A DNA stretch of 47,470 nucleotides from Zancudomyces culisetae. Taxonomy: Eukaryota; Kickxellomycota; Harpellomycetes; Harpellales; Legeriomycetaceae. Where the stretch lies: contig LSSK01000250.1 of NCBI GenBank assembly GCA_001969505.1, positions 1-47,470 of the forward strand, given 5' to 3'. Under the pieces are notes generated by a model. It saw only the letters and a program-made list of their open reading frames with translations. It had not been told where the DNA came from and searched no databases. The position numbers and the translations under genes are program-made. Shown here in pieces: positions 32,548 to 43,346 of this stretch; positions within the stretch are counted from its first letter, which is position 1; every line of letters begins with the position of its first letter.

Positions 32548-32967
32548 TCTCTTTTCCTGCCCTTTAAAGTTGTATTGATATAAAATGTTTTAAAAAAAAA
32601 TTTAAAAACTAGGTTCAGGTTGATATGACCTATTTTATCAGTATCATGTAAAAATTTCGAAAATCAATGTTTTCTTTCGACAAGCAAATGAACTCGGATC
32701 GACAATCAATAGCACAAAAATTAATTGAACAAGGAAATTCAACTTTAAAGTTACAACTATGCGAACTCTATTCCGTTAATGAATAACTCATTTTTTCTTG
32801 TAATTTTTTACTAGTGAAAAGCGAGTTGGGAACAGAAAAAGTTTTTCTTTTTTCTTTTTTTACTTGATTTTAAATAATCAGTTTATGAAAATAATGACGC
32901 ATATATCTGTCCAATATTGTAAATAGTAACATGATATATCTATATTGCAAAAAATAACTAAATCTAT
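32548..32967. other. intergenic region upstream of ADE8
   Basis: About 420 bp between ADE8 and the transporter gene (both minus). It should contain the ADE8 promoter and the transporter 3' end. I found no TGACTC (Bas1/Gcn4) site on either strand, although such sites are usual for purine genes in Saccharomyces. Confidence 0.5.
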
Positions 32968-34227
32968 TTAGAATCTCCATGAAGTTTCGCCCTTGAGTCT
33001 GGATCTAGCGACAAGTATGCCTGGAATAAGACAAAGAGCACCAACCATATATCCCATACTTGACAAAATAACTGTCTTTTTATAGTCTGTGTCACCATTT
33101 GGCTTCTCGGATATCAATGCAGAGATGGCAAAATTAGATACAATAAGTGAAACAGCACATATCAAGAAGTAGGATCCATTCAAAGCTGGAATTCTTTCTG
33201 GCGCAAAATACTTTCCTATTACCGCGATACAATTTGCAAGGAACCCTGATAAAAAGAAGCCATACAAAAATGTGAGTGCAAAGAAGGAGGAGACGCTTGG
33301 GAATATAATCCACAAAAGTAGCTGGAAGAAGCCTGATAGGAATGTCGATACCAGGAATGTGTTTAAAGGCCCTGCAATATCTACAGCAGCTCCCAACACT
33401 ACACCCCCTATCAAAAGCCCTACATTGAATAGGGTGGATATCAGCGTTGCCTGTGAGTCTGATGCACCCAAGGAAATTGCGTCAGGAGGCAAAAAATAGA
33501 TAGGGACAATGAATCCCAGATTTCCTATAAATCCACATAGCGAACTAGAAATAAAAATAAAATCCTTTATGCCGCTAAGATCGATAATGTTTACATTCTT
33601 TGATATAGGTACACGGGGTTTGTAGGAAAGTGCTGATAGCCCCACAATGACAACAAAGAAAACTGCACAGATTCTCAACGCCCATTTATAGCCTAGACTT
33701 TTTAGAATTGCGCTCACAATGTTGGTGAGTACGATGCCGCCAACTCCAGAACCTGCAAATATGATTCCTAGTGCTACCCCACGGTACTTTTCGAACCACA
33801 TTGCTGTAATCGAGACAGACGTAATATAGATCAAGCCATTTCCAATTCCTAGAATTACTCCCTGTGTCACCATCAGTGTTCCAACTGAGTCACAGAAGGA
33901 AGCTGAAACTAGCCCCACAATAGAGAATAAACACCCAATCCATGCTGTGATTCTATACCCGAATAGAGCATTCAATTTGCCCGCAATGATACCTGAAAAC
34001 AACATCATTGCAACAGTAATAGATCCTATCCACGAGATTGTGCTTGGGCTTTTATCGGGAAACTTTGTATCAATGTAATATACTTGATATACACCAAAAG
34101 AGGTGTTAGTTCCAAGTGTAAGCATGAGACACAAAAAGGCACAGGCGCACACAAACCAGGAATACTTGGTATCAGGCTTTGGCTCCTGAACTTCGTTGGC
34201 CTTTGACTCAACAGATTGACTGCTCAT
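32968..34227 (-). CDS. MFS transporter, monocarboxylate-transporter (MCT/MCH) family, 419 aa
   Basis: This 12-span membrane protein is similar to yeast Mch and Esbp6 proteins, whose substrates are mostly unknown (Mch5 takes up riboflavin; Esbp6-like proteins have been linked to organic acids). The N-tail is 25 residues, then TM1 starts at YSWFVCACAFLCLML. The TM5-region motif GVALGIIFAGSGVGGIVL is typical for the family, and there is a Pro/charged loop (SYKPRVPIS) between the two halves. Fungal members often have longer N-tails and about 470 aa; this one is compact. It has no intron. The substrate cannot be inferred from context; the neighbours are unrelated. Confidence 0.88.
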   Translation of the reverse strand: MSSQSVESKANEVQEPKPDTKYSWFVCACAFLCLMLTLGTNTSFGVYQVYYIDTKFPDKSPSTISWIGSITVAMMLFSGIIAGKLNALFGYRITAWIGCLFSIVGLVSASFCDSVGTLMVTQGVILGIGNGLIYITSVSITAMWFEKYRGVALGIIFAGSGVGGIVLTNIVSAILKSLGYKWALRICAVFFVVIVGLSALSYKPRVPISKNVNIIDLSGIKDFIFISSSLCGFIGNLGFIVPIYFLPPDAISLGASDSQATLISTLFNVGLLIGGVVLGAAVDIAGPLNTFLVSTFLSGFFQLLLWIIFPSVSSFFALTFLYGFFLSGFLANCIAVIGKYFAPERIPALNGSYFLICAVSLIVSNFAISALISEKPNGDTDYKKTVILSSMGYMVGALCLIPGILVARSRLKGETSWRF

Positions 34228-35096
34228 TTTTTTCTGTCTGCTCTTACCAGCCTTCGGCTTTTTTTGTTATAATTTAATGATTAATATTATATTAATTCTA
34301 GTGATATTTAACAATTAACTGAGCAAAAATAAAAGACCTACTTTTCACATTGTCTTATAAACCTTATGATCTGTCATGTTAGAGACTTTTTCAAATTTTT
34401 TTTTATCAACAAAACTGTTTTGCATTTAATCATAACTTTAAAATGATACCCAAAATAAAAAAGCTCATGTTCAATACACGCAAGAGAACAGACAAATCAG
34501 GCAAAGCAGGCAAAACAACAACAAAAAACCTGCTGTTACCGAGGAAAAAAAAATTTTTTTGCTATAAAATGGGAGTTTGTCAGTTAAATTTTTTTTTCTC
34601 CATATGACTTTACCAAACATATCAATATTTAAAAGGTCCACAAATAAAGTAAAAGAACTGACTCAGCTCTTAAAGTATGAAAAATAAAAAATAAAAAATA
34701 AAAACAACACATATTTGCCGCTGGCTCAAACCAGCCAATCTGCTTAAGCGAGAACAAAAATAATATACAATGAATTTGAAATGCAACTTTAATGGGCTTG
34801 CGCTAAGACAAAGCGTGACAATTTAGTCAACATTCGATAAAACAAGGCACACCATTGTAATTAACCAGCCATTTTGCTTTTTTGATTCACCCTGTATAAA
34901 TTTGTTAGTTTGGTTGATGATTACCCAATTAAGATAAGCTTTTTTAATCTAGTGTTTGTGTTTTTACCTAAATTTGTTGGTCCAAAACCAAGCTACTTTG
35001 CTAAAATTAGCGATCTTTTTCCATATGATAAAAATTTGCACACAATAAAAGACATTATAAAAAATTACCAATAATTGTACATTATTGCCAGTATTA
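34228..35096. other. intergenic region upstream of the MCT-like transporter
   Basis: About 870 bp, AT-rich, with an AAAAT-unit run near 34678-34704 and one AP-1-type site (listed separately). No open frame worth noting. Confidence 0.5.
34659..34665 (+). promoter_or_regulatory. TGACTCA, perfect Gcn4/AP-1-type site
   Basis: A palindromic TGACTCA heptamer lies about 430 bp upstream of the MCT-like transporter start. It is the consensus for Gcn4 (amino-acid starvation) and related bZIP factors. A heptamer can occur by chance, so function is only suggested. Confidence 0.3.
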
Positions 35097-35431
35097 TTAC
35101 CAATATATTAAATCTTTATTACCAGTCTCTAAAAATGTTATTCTATAGTACCTCATATCATCAGCCTGAGAAAAAAACTCGGCTCCACTGTAACCAATGG
35201 ATGGAAATTCAACCAAACCTGATATGTTCTGGCTCTCATTAAGCAGTTTCGAGACAAACAGAGAGTTTTGCGTTTTATGAAGGAGTGGAATCACATTTTG
35301 CAAGTCGAATCGATAGCACCTATGGTTGGTATTTGAAGAGCGTCGACGTTACACTACCTGCATCTACAGAGATGTATTTTTAACGCTCTATCTACTTTTT
35401 GGTGGCGCATTTTTGACAAGCCTTGCCGCAT
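35097..35431 (-). CDS. tentative small spliced gene, 98 aa, unrecognised
   Basis: An open stretch with protein-like composition (for example ISGLVEFPSIGYSGAEFF and RYYRITFLETGNKDLIYW at its end) runs from about 35319 to the stop at 35097-35099 but lacks an ATG. Joining it to an ATG frame at 35431-35358 through GTAGTG...CATAG keeps the phase and gives 98 aa. The implied intron is only 38 nt and the donor is poor, so the 5' end may be wrong or the gene may have more upstream exons (an ATG frame at 35849-35655 is one candidate). No family recognised. Confidence 0.25.
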
Positions 35432-36056
35432 TTTAAATCGCTACTTTTTTCTTGTGGTACCCAGTCACTATGTTAGAAACAAAAGCGGTTGGCGGTTCTA
35501 CTAAGTATGTTATGAACAAGTGCATCGTTATCGATCAAATGATGTATTCTAGTAAACTCTTCATGTAGAAATAGTATCGCTCCTCACTATAAAAAAAAAA
35601 TAGCTTTGCAGGAATACTATCAAAGAAATGTTTGCAATTATCCTCGATTAATATCTATTCTAAAGTGGTGTGATAATTTTGATCAGGAGGAATCAGCTGA
35701 TTGCAATTATTTCGGCTCTTGGTTGATATGCGCAAATGTAGGGGTGTAAAGCTTGGAAAAGATACATGTTCTAAAGCAAAGCGCAACCGGTTTACTGGAA
35801 CATGTTTTCCCACGTTTCTCAATGTTGATACCTCACTTCTGCTGCTCATATTATTAAACTAGATTTCCAATTTAATAAAGCCAAATATGGTTCTATTCCT
35901 TATATGATCCATATTTAACCCAATGCTATCTGCATAAATTGCTAACCTAATGAAGAACAGTATATACATGGTGTTTTGGAAATTTGAGGTATTATAAAAA
36001 CTCAAGTATCTCTATGACATATTCAATAAACAGCATCACTATACCAGCAATCTTTA
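35432..36056. other. region between two tentative minus-strand genes
   Basis: It contains an ATG-initiated minus-strand frame at 35849-35655 (64 aa, starts MSSRSEVSTL) with mixed, fairly protein-like composition but no visible domain and no good donor site. Otherwise AT-rich. Confidence 0.3.
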
Positions 36057-36497
36057 TCAGGACCATGATGAATTTTTAATATGGTTGATATCTGCCTCTT
36101 TCTCACGGTTTGTGGTCTTTGTGCTTTTCCTATCACTCTTTCTTTTGCAAAAAATAGCCTGTTTAACAAAAAGAATCACAGTAATATGTGCTTTCCAGGT
36201 TATTATTTCATTTCCACAAGCCATGTTTTAATTACCAACATTCTTCTTGGTGGCTGATAAAATGGATTTTTGTAAAACCCTAGTTGCAGCTTGCAAGAAT
36301 TACAATTGAAAAATTCAGGTATTTGTTGGACCAATAAAACACGTTTCTGGACAACCGCGGCCTTGTCATTTATATCTGCTAATTTCAAAATCCCTTTTGT
36401 TTGTGTTGAAAGCCCATAAGCAACAGAATCTCGCTAGCCCTTTTTATTTGTAATTATTACGAGTTAAGCACTCATCCGATACGATATATCGAATCAT
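36057..36497 (-). CDS. tentative small spliced gene, 104 aa, unrecognised
   Basis: The core is an open frame at 36433-36236 with protein-like sequence: SVAYGLSTQTKGILKLADIN, VLLVQQIPEFF, and a C-x2-C pair (NCNSCK). It is preceded by an acceptor GGCTAG and lacks its own ATG. A 15-nt first exon at 36497-36483 (MIRYI, donor GTATCG) and a last exon at 36158-36057 (donor GTAATT, acceptor AAACAG) give 315 nt in one frame. The last exon is Lys/Arg-rich and less convincing; without it the frame stops at 36203. It starts only 36 bp from the divergent DHHC gene. No family recognised. Confidence 0.3.
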
Positions 36498-36532
36498 CCC
36501 GGTAATAAGCCAACACTTCACACTAGTTTCAA

Positions 36533-38528
36533 ATGGTGAACGAGGAGAATGAACAGGAGAAAATTTGTGGATTCTTTACCTCAGGGCAATTGTACGTAAT
36601 TTCAGTATATTCAACTGCACTGTTTGCTACAATTACGAGTCAGTACTTTGTATTTGTTGGATATCTTAAGGACCACCATGTCAATTCCTTTATTGTGTTG
36701 GGCGTTTTCAACACGATTGTACTATATGTGCTCATAAATTTTCAGTTTGCTGTAAATACTTCGCCAGGAATAGTACCAATAGGTTGGGTATGTATATTCA
36801 CTTGCTTTTTCTCTTTTTGACTCTCTCTATATAAATTAAGTTTTAAATATGGATAGTACCCTTGATCATTTTACTGCCAAGCAACGACAAAAACAACTAT
36901 AACTTCAATACAACGATATTGATAATGATAATAGGAACCACCAATATCTGGCGTAAACGTTTATGAACTGAAAAGGCACACAAAAAAGCCGCGTTATTGT
37001 AGGACCTGCAAAGGATTTAAACCACCAAGATCCCATCATTGTAAATATTGTAACAAATGTGTATTGAAAATGGATCATCATTGTAAGTTATCTTTCCCAA
37101 TAAAACACATATGTTATACTTACAGTCGCTGAGTTTGTTTTTTAGCATATATTTTACACTACTACTAAATTGATGGTATTTAGGTCCCTGGATTGACAAC
37201 TGTGTTGGATATTATAATCAGGGCCACTTTATCAGGCTTTTATCTAGCTCTATGCTAGCAATTGTATATTGCGTCTGTCTTCATCTTTGTCGTCTCTACG
37301 ATCTGTTGATTGATGCAGTACACGGAACGTTTTATGTAAGAGTTAATACGTATTTATTTATCTACTCATTTACTCGCTCAAAATATTGAATATTACGTTT
37401 ATACGCTAACTTTAAACAGCTAAACTTGTGTTTGTGTGTGTGTTTTTTTAAATTGATAATAGAGTAGACAGCCTACACAGACAGAGGTGTCATTTCTAAT
37501 TATAAACATTTCGCTTATGGGTCTTCTCTTTTTCTCTGTTGGTGCAATGTTTGTGTATCAACTATATCTTATTTCTAACAACACAACGACCATCGAGAGA
37601 TGTGAGAAAAAGCGCGTAAAAAAGCTCATGAAAAAGGGATTCGTCCAGAACGTAAGTATCATTTCCAGCTATCACTTTTTTTCAGAGTTTTTTTTACCTC
37701 TTATATGTCGATTCTTTTAGTGCTTTGACTTTAGAGTGATATCGATAACCGTATATATTTCCAGATTTATTCTACTCTTTTAATACTATCAGGCTTTGAG
37801 CTTAATGAAAATTTGTGTATCCATTAACCTAGTGCGTTTATCCTTACGACCTGGGATTCATCAAGAATATAAAGAGCGTTTTTGGAAATAAGATAGCAAA
37901 TATATTTATCCCCTTCGCGATATCAGGACCTGGTGATTGCTTTGAGATTCGTAGCGATATTTGTAAGACCATTAAGTTTAATCAATCTGATGGTGGTAGC
38001 TCATGTTCAAATAGCCACCTTTTTTGTGCTGCTTTATTGGATATATATAGCTATATTTTCCAAGTTCAACACTAACACCCTTTTCCACGAAAAAAACAAA
38101 CTATAGCACCACCTGTATATTGGCCACCAATCGAATACCACCAAAAGTACGGCGCCATTGAGTCCGCAGATTCGGATAGTAAAACAAGACTCAGTGAAGC
38201 TTCGTATTCCACCTCCGTTCAGATACGTCAAGATATGATTCAGGACCAACACGAGGAATCTGAACAGTGTTCGAGTGGTGTTACTTCCAGAACTGATAGT
38301 GACGATGATTTTGTTGTTGCAGACTCGACGCTTCTTAAAAAAATCGAGCGCCTTGAAAAAACGTCAAAATTTTTGATTCCTGGGAAGCCAAATATCCATA
38401 AACGAACAATTAAAAACCGAACCCATCATGCATCATCCGAAAAATCATCCCAAAGCTCGTTTGATGACGAAGATATTCCACTATCAGAAATATTTAATGA
38501 TATTTCAAAAAAACAAAAGGCCTACTGA
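36533..38528 (+). CDS. DHHC palmitoyltransferase, six exons, 442 aa
   Basis: Exons are 36533-36787, 36935-37082, 37184-37335, 37463-37651, 37833-37995 and 38107-38528; the total of 1329 nt stays in one frame. Donors are GTATGT, GTAAGT, GTAAGA, GTAAGT and GTAGCT; acceptors all end in AG. Branch-like TACTAAA and ACTAACA are visible in introns 2 and 5. The enzyme attaches palmitate to cysteines of client proteins at a membrane. There are two membrane spans in exon 1, then the cysteine-rich domain: [19 protein letters not shown], then [19 protein letters not shown], with the active-site cysteine at the exon 2/3 junction. Two more spans follow, then the TTxE motif (TTTIE) and a YPYDLGF segment. 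The hydrophilic, Ser-rich tail is about 140 aa and differs from what I know of Pfa3, Pfa4 and Swf1, so the subfamily is open. Confidence 0.92.
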
Positions 38529-38754
38529 GTCCAAAAATCTAGTTCCTTTTAATTAAATGTGTATATTTTTAATCTTTATTTGTGTTGTGCTCATTGAGGA
38601 AAAATATTTTTTAAAAGAACATGCTATCCATATACCAGATAAAATAAATTTTGTAGAAAAATCGGTATTACTTTTCCTGAATTTCCTTGCATCAATCCCT
38701 CTCCCAGGTTTCTTGTGCCAACAATGGTTTCTAATATAGCAGGTTGTGGACAGC

Positions 38755-39865
38755 TTAACTTTCAGAGTCAAACCACGCAACAGAATCAATCGCCAAGGAT
38801 ATGTTTTGAGCTTTTCCGGATAGGCTTAGAGCATCTTCAACTGTACTTATTCCCTCCCCTCCAAACATGTATTCTTGATTCAGCAAGACAGTTTGCTTAT
38901 CGAGTGGGTTGGAAAATATCTGACTACATTCCCCGCTGCTTGAGGTTACAACCTTGCTTTGCGCTTCTTGGAATTCTTTCTCTTGTATAAACAGTGGTTT
39001 ATAACCAACTACCTGCTGTGCCAATCTTTTTGAAAACTTTGTAAACTCCGGGTTGTTGGTGGCTGCTTTACTTTCACTATCCACATTCAATACAAGAAGA
39101 CTGGCAATTTTACCTGAGGTTCCTCCTGGTACGGAAGCGCCGTGCACATATCCAGCTATTGCCTTTTTGTGGCTTTCCTCTCCTTCAATTCCTAGATTTA
39201 TTCCAGCCGCGTCTTTCAGGACTATATTTTCACCCAGTTTTCCAATGTTTTGCTGGATAAGCTCTTTAACCTTCAGGCCCTCTTCAGGGAGCTCGCTTTC
39301 AAGTACCTGCTCAACGTTTACCTTTTCCAGCTGCTTACTGGATATACCTGCCGCGACTTCGCAAACTCTCGTAGCGAGCTGCTGGAATGTTTCGTTTCTG
39401 GATACAAAATCGGTTTCACATGAAATCTACGAGTCAAAAACGTTATTTTTCAGTATTTTGTCTTTTAATAAAATTTGTGGCTGTCTTGGACCGAGTCCAA
39501 TGAATATTATTTACCTTTATTATAGCACCCAAACCTCTACTCTGATCAATAAAGGTAGTTATTACACTTGCACCAACTGCACGATCCTTTATCTTCTCTG
39601 CTCTTTTAGCACCCATCGCCAATTCCTGGCTTTTTATCCATTCCAAGGCTTTATCATAGTCATTGTTACTGATAAATAGTGCCTCTCTTGCTTTTCCGAC
39701 CTGTATTTGAGTTTCTTTTCTTAATTTTGAAAGTTTTTTTAAATCCACTTTGAATTCGGCACCCGAAGCCTGCGAGTTTTTTGTTAAAATCTTGAAACCT
39801 CTTTGCAAGGGTTCCGCATTGCTGGAAAATTTAGATTTATTAATGCGAGTGATTAGTCTTAGCAT
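38755..39865 (-). CDS. TSF1: mitochondrial translation elongation factor Ts, two exons, 340 aa
   Basis: Exons are 39865-39515 and 39426-38755, joined through AAG|GTAAAT...CGTAG; both are in phase 0. The product recycles EF-Tu-GDP in mitochondrial translation. Residues 1-20 form an import sequence (MLRLITRINKSKFSS). The N-terminal UBA-like domain shows LRKETQIQVGKAREAL and the core starts at the junction with IK|ISCETDFVSRNETF, the most conserved EF-Ts motif. It goes on through VLKDAAGIN and a KAIAGYVHGA segment. Near the C terminus QEAQSKVV and QEYMFGGEG correspond to the end of the family. Saccharomyces has lost a mitochondrial EF-Ts, whereas Schizosaccharomyces and other fungi keep it, which fits an early-branching lineage. 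The gene diverges from nothing recognised at 39866. Confidence 0.93.
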
Positions 39866-40998
39866 GTTGTAAAGTTCAAAGTAAAAGCAGATCCAAGTTG
39901 AATTTTGGTACCAGCTCTTTTATTTTTTTTGCGATTTGTATAGATATGTCTAGAAATAAAGGTTTAGGTTTGATATTTTTTTCCTTATAGTGGATTTATC
40001 AAAAAATTAGAAAATAAATTGATCAAATCACCATTCGACGAAAGGGTAAAAGGTAATAATAAAAAGCAATAAAAAAATCAACACCAGAAGCCTCTGTGCA
40101 TTCTAGCTTTCCTGTATCACCGAACCACTATTCTCAATGAACCCACCTGATACTTTGTAAATAGTATGAGAATTAAGTGAGCTACAGCCAGTATTTGCAC
40201 TTGCTGAAATGGCAATATAACAACCCAAATGTTAGAAATATATTATAGTGATAAGATTCAACTTGGCAGATTTTTTAATATTAGTTTAGATCATTTTTAC
40301 TATTATTGGGATACCATCCTGTAAAAAAGATGATATGAGTTATTGTACGTTTACATAAATATATTATGGCGAGTAGGTAGTTGGAAGATGTATTTTTTTT
40401 TAATAAAAAAAATGAAAAAAGTCTTTGGTTACAAACATAACAGTTTAGGTTTGTGCTATCAATTATTTCGGTCGAATACAGTAACAATAGTAGGTGCTGT
40501 ATTTAACTTTATATACTTTTGAGTCCAGAGTATTGCTGAGTTTGTAATGGTATGAATTATGCCTCTCATATTTAGTCTCAGATCGTTCAATTAGTATTGT
40601 ACTGTTGTTAGATGATCATTTATTACTACTTTTATTAGTTGGAATAATAATAAATGCTAAGCAAATGTGATTTACACTACATATTAAGAGCATGCATAAT
40701 ACAAAGTATATTCTGTAAACAAAAGCAATTCGATTCCACTTCTCATTATCTGATCTGGTTTATGTGCACCGACCTTTCTGCATTTTACACTTTGCTAATA
40801 CAACATACTCTTTGATATTATCCACAGCCAACGCTCATTGGTAGTTGTATTCTAGTCCAAAATGTAATTGATTCGCTACAAAAAGAACATAACTGTTGCG
40901 CTACAGATTATAATAGAACTATAGTATAGGTAAAAATAAAACTCAAGGGAAATCTAGACAAGATATATTAAAAAACAATAAATAAAAGGCAAAAGAGA
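39866..40998. other. intergenic region, EF-Ts promoter side to tRNA
   Basis: About 1.1 kb. A plus-strand ATG at about 39947 begins MSRNK and is followed, after a possible intron, by an open stretch at about 39998-40051 (frame GFIKKLENKLIKSPFDERVK) ending at a GTAATA donor. The phases do not join cleanly, so I do not call a gene. The minus-strand frame at 40281-40487 looks spurious. Confidence 0.4.
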
Positions 40999-41069
40999 GG
41001 TCGTGCCGAGAATCGAACTCGGATCGCAAGATTCAGAGTCTTATGTGCTAACCATTACACCACACAACC
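40999..41069 (-). tRNA. tRNA-Gln (anticodon CTG)
   Basis: The reverse strand folds as a tRNA: acceptor GGTTGTG with CACGACC, a D-arm around GGTTAGC, anticodon stem-loop TAAGA-CTCTGAA-TCTTG with CTG at positions 34-36, and a perfect T-arm CCGAG-TTCGATT-CTCGG. There is no intron. A TTTT transcription stop follows a few bases after the 3' end. It reads CAG glutamine codons; it is not the serine tRNA of CTG-clade yeasts, which has anticodon CAG. Confidence 0.95.
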
Positions 41070-42174
41070 GATTTTTTTTGCAACATTTTTATAAATCTAT
41101 ATATGTATTGTAATAATTATTTTTGTATATTTGCAGTATTCTATTTTTTACAATAATAGAATTTATATTTGCTATTCACGTTTTAATGAAATGTAATATA
41201 CCTATTCCTTCGTGTTAATACACTTTTTAAATTTTAGTTTATTCCCATGTTAATTCCCAATTTTGCTTTTTTTCTCGTAGATTTTAAAATATTTGTACTA
41301 GATAAACATTTTACTTTCTAAAATAAGGCGCAAGTAAGCATGTGAATAGCTCAATTAAAACAAAATTGCGCTTTAAAATGATCTTTTCATACCAATACCA
41401 AGCACTGATATTTTATCTAAGCATACATAACACCGTGACATTCCAGTTGTCTTTTGGCCATCTTTACACATTTTTGTCAAAAAATAATGCTATAGAGGTG
41501 TAGTGGCGCCAAGATAAATTAAAATTTTGGCTTTGCTTTTCTTTCTGAGAAAAGTTTATTTTGGTTGCTTTTGACTATTATCTTCATTCCACGGGGATAT
41601 TTACAACCGACATACTCAATGGTTGTTATTAGTCAAGCTTGCCATTAACAGTATAGAGTGCAAAAACATATTTATATTATACTTTTTTGCGCAAATTTCC
41701 TGGTTATCTTGGCCATTTCTCCGAACTCTAGCTTTATCTTTTTTTGGGTTTTGGAAATTGGGTTTGAAATAAAAACATTGACTAGCTGCCTTCCGGATAG
41801 CTGAATTGGAATTGAAATTGAAATTGAAACTGAAATTGGAAATAAAAGCATAATGAATTTCTTTATCTAATTCTGCTTTTATCAACAACAAAAAATTTTT
41901 TATTACAAAATCAGATGAAACAGCAAATGTAAGCAAATGAGTGGACAAAAATTTTTTCGTATTCCCCCATTTTGTCAAGGTAGATAGTATTGAGGGGGAG
42001 GAAATCCACCCAAATGCCATTAACAAAAAACACTTCGAGCTTCGTATTTTTGTTTTTTTTAAAAGTGCTTTTTTATTAAATATTTTGTTGGAAACTACTT
42101 TTAATAGTACGATTTTAAGTCACTCGATTTAACAGGGGATTATTTTAGAAACGAAACAAAATTCAGCTCCTACC
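41070..42174. other. intergenic region between tRNA-Gln and ATP3
   Basis: About 1.1 kb. The minus-strand frame at 41616-42026 and the plus-strand frame at 41941-42132 overlap and both look biased (Phe/Asn/Lys), so I reject them as genes. There is a short GAAATT direct repeat at about 41811-41843. The last 150 bp should be the ATP3 promoter. Confidence 0.5.
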
Positions 42175-43346
42175 ATGCTTCGATCAAAGGCTTTGCTTAA
42201 CACTGGAGTGTTCTCACAATCTTTGTAAATGATTTAAAATTAACTTGAAATCGATAAAATGCTTTTTAGAATGTTGGCTATTTACAGTAAGGATTTTTTT
42301 CCTAATCTCAATTTGATTTCTTGTTTTTAAAATAGGGGAGTTCAAGCACGCGGAATGGCTACCCTTAAGGATAGTAAGTACATCTCTGTTTTTTTTGTTG
42401 TTGAAATTACATACTTGTGATACCCATCACTGAGAAAATGGAAATCGTGTAATCTTGTCACTGATATATAATAATCCAAATTTCAATACCATAGTCCAGC
42501 TGCGATTGAAATCGATCTCAAACATCTCCAAGATTACTAACTCCATGAAAATGATTGCCTCAACAAAAACATCAAGAGCTCAACGTGCTATGGATTCAGC
42601 AAGAGAATACGGAATGGTCAATAACAGTAAGTTGTCGTAATGTGTTTTTTGTCTTTACATTTTGTAACATTTAGTATAAAATCGAAATAGAATTGGTTAG
42701 TCAGACCAAGATCGAAGAACCCGAGGCAAAGAAAAAGATTATTGTCATCTCTTCCTCAGACAAGGGATTGTGTGGTGGTATTCATTCATCAGTTTCCAGA
42801 TACACAAGAAACTACCTAAGAACACACCCAGAAGAGAAAGTGGTAGTCATTGGCGACAAGGCAAAGGCACAGATGAACAGAATGGCACCAATGAATGTTG
42901 CTAAGCACTTCACACATATCGGAAGTGTTATTCCATCATTTGAAGAGGCTTCTGCTATTGCCACGGAGATTCTTCAAGATCCAGAGTTGGAGTTTGATGT
43001 AGCAGACATCGTCTACAACCGCTTTATTACTGTCATTTCATATGAAGCAGAGACCATTAAGAACTACGATATTAAGCACATCACCGCAGCACCAGAGTTC
43101 CTTTCATATGAAGTCTCTGAAGAAATTTTGGAAAACTACAACGAATTTATGTTTGCAAACAACATTTATTGGGCCATTGTAGAAGGCCATGCCTCAGAGA
43201 TGGCTGCCAAACGTACTGCCATGGAGAATGCCACAAACAATGCCAACGACCTTATTGACAAGCTTACTCTTATTTATAACCGTGGTCGTCAAGCTGTCAT
43301 TACCAACGAGCTTATTGAAGTTATTACTGGTGCCTCTGCTCTTTAA
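42175..43346 (+). CDS. ATP3: ATP synthase F1 gamma subunit, four exons, 291 aa
   Basis: Exons are 42175-42224, 42336-42373, 42495-42626 and 42691-43346, giving 876 nt in one frame. Donors are GTAAAT, GTAAGT and GTAAGT; acceptors are AAATAG, CCATAG and AAATAG. The product is the rotating central stalk of the mitochondrial F1 motor. Exons 1-2 encode a presequence (MLRSKALLNTGVFSQSL, then GVQARGMATLKD). The mature protein shows the gamma hallmarks: LRLKSISNISKITNSMKMIA, SSDKGLCGGIHSS, and at the C terminus ASEMAAKRTAMENATNNAND with a coiled-coil end NRGRQAVITNELIEVITGA. Length matches the family (about 290 with presequence). The second exon is just 38 nt. Confidence 0.97.

Noticed and set aside
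40999-41069. Serine tRNA of the CTG clade
   Set aside because: The anticodon is CTG (glutamine), not CAG, and the molecule lacks the long variable arm of tRNA-Ser.
41616-42026. 136-aa minus-strand frame
   Set aside because: Phe/Asn-rich reading of AT-rich sequence with a GAAATT repeat, overlapping another spurious frame and the ATP3 promoter region.
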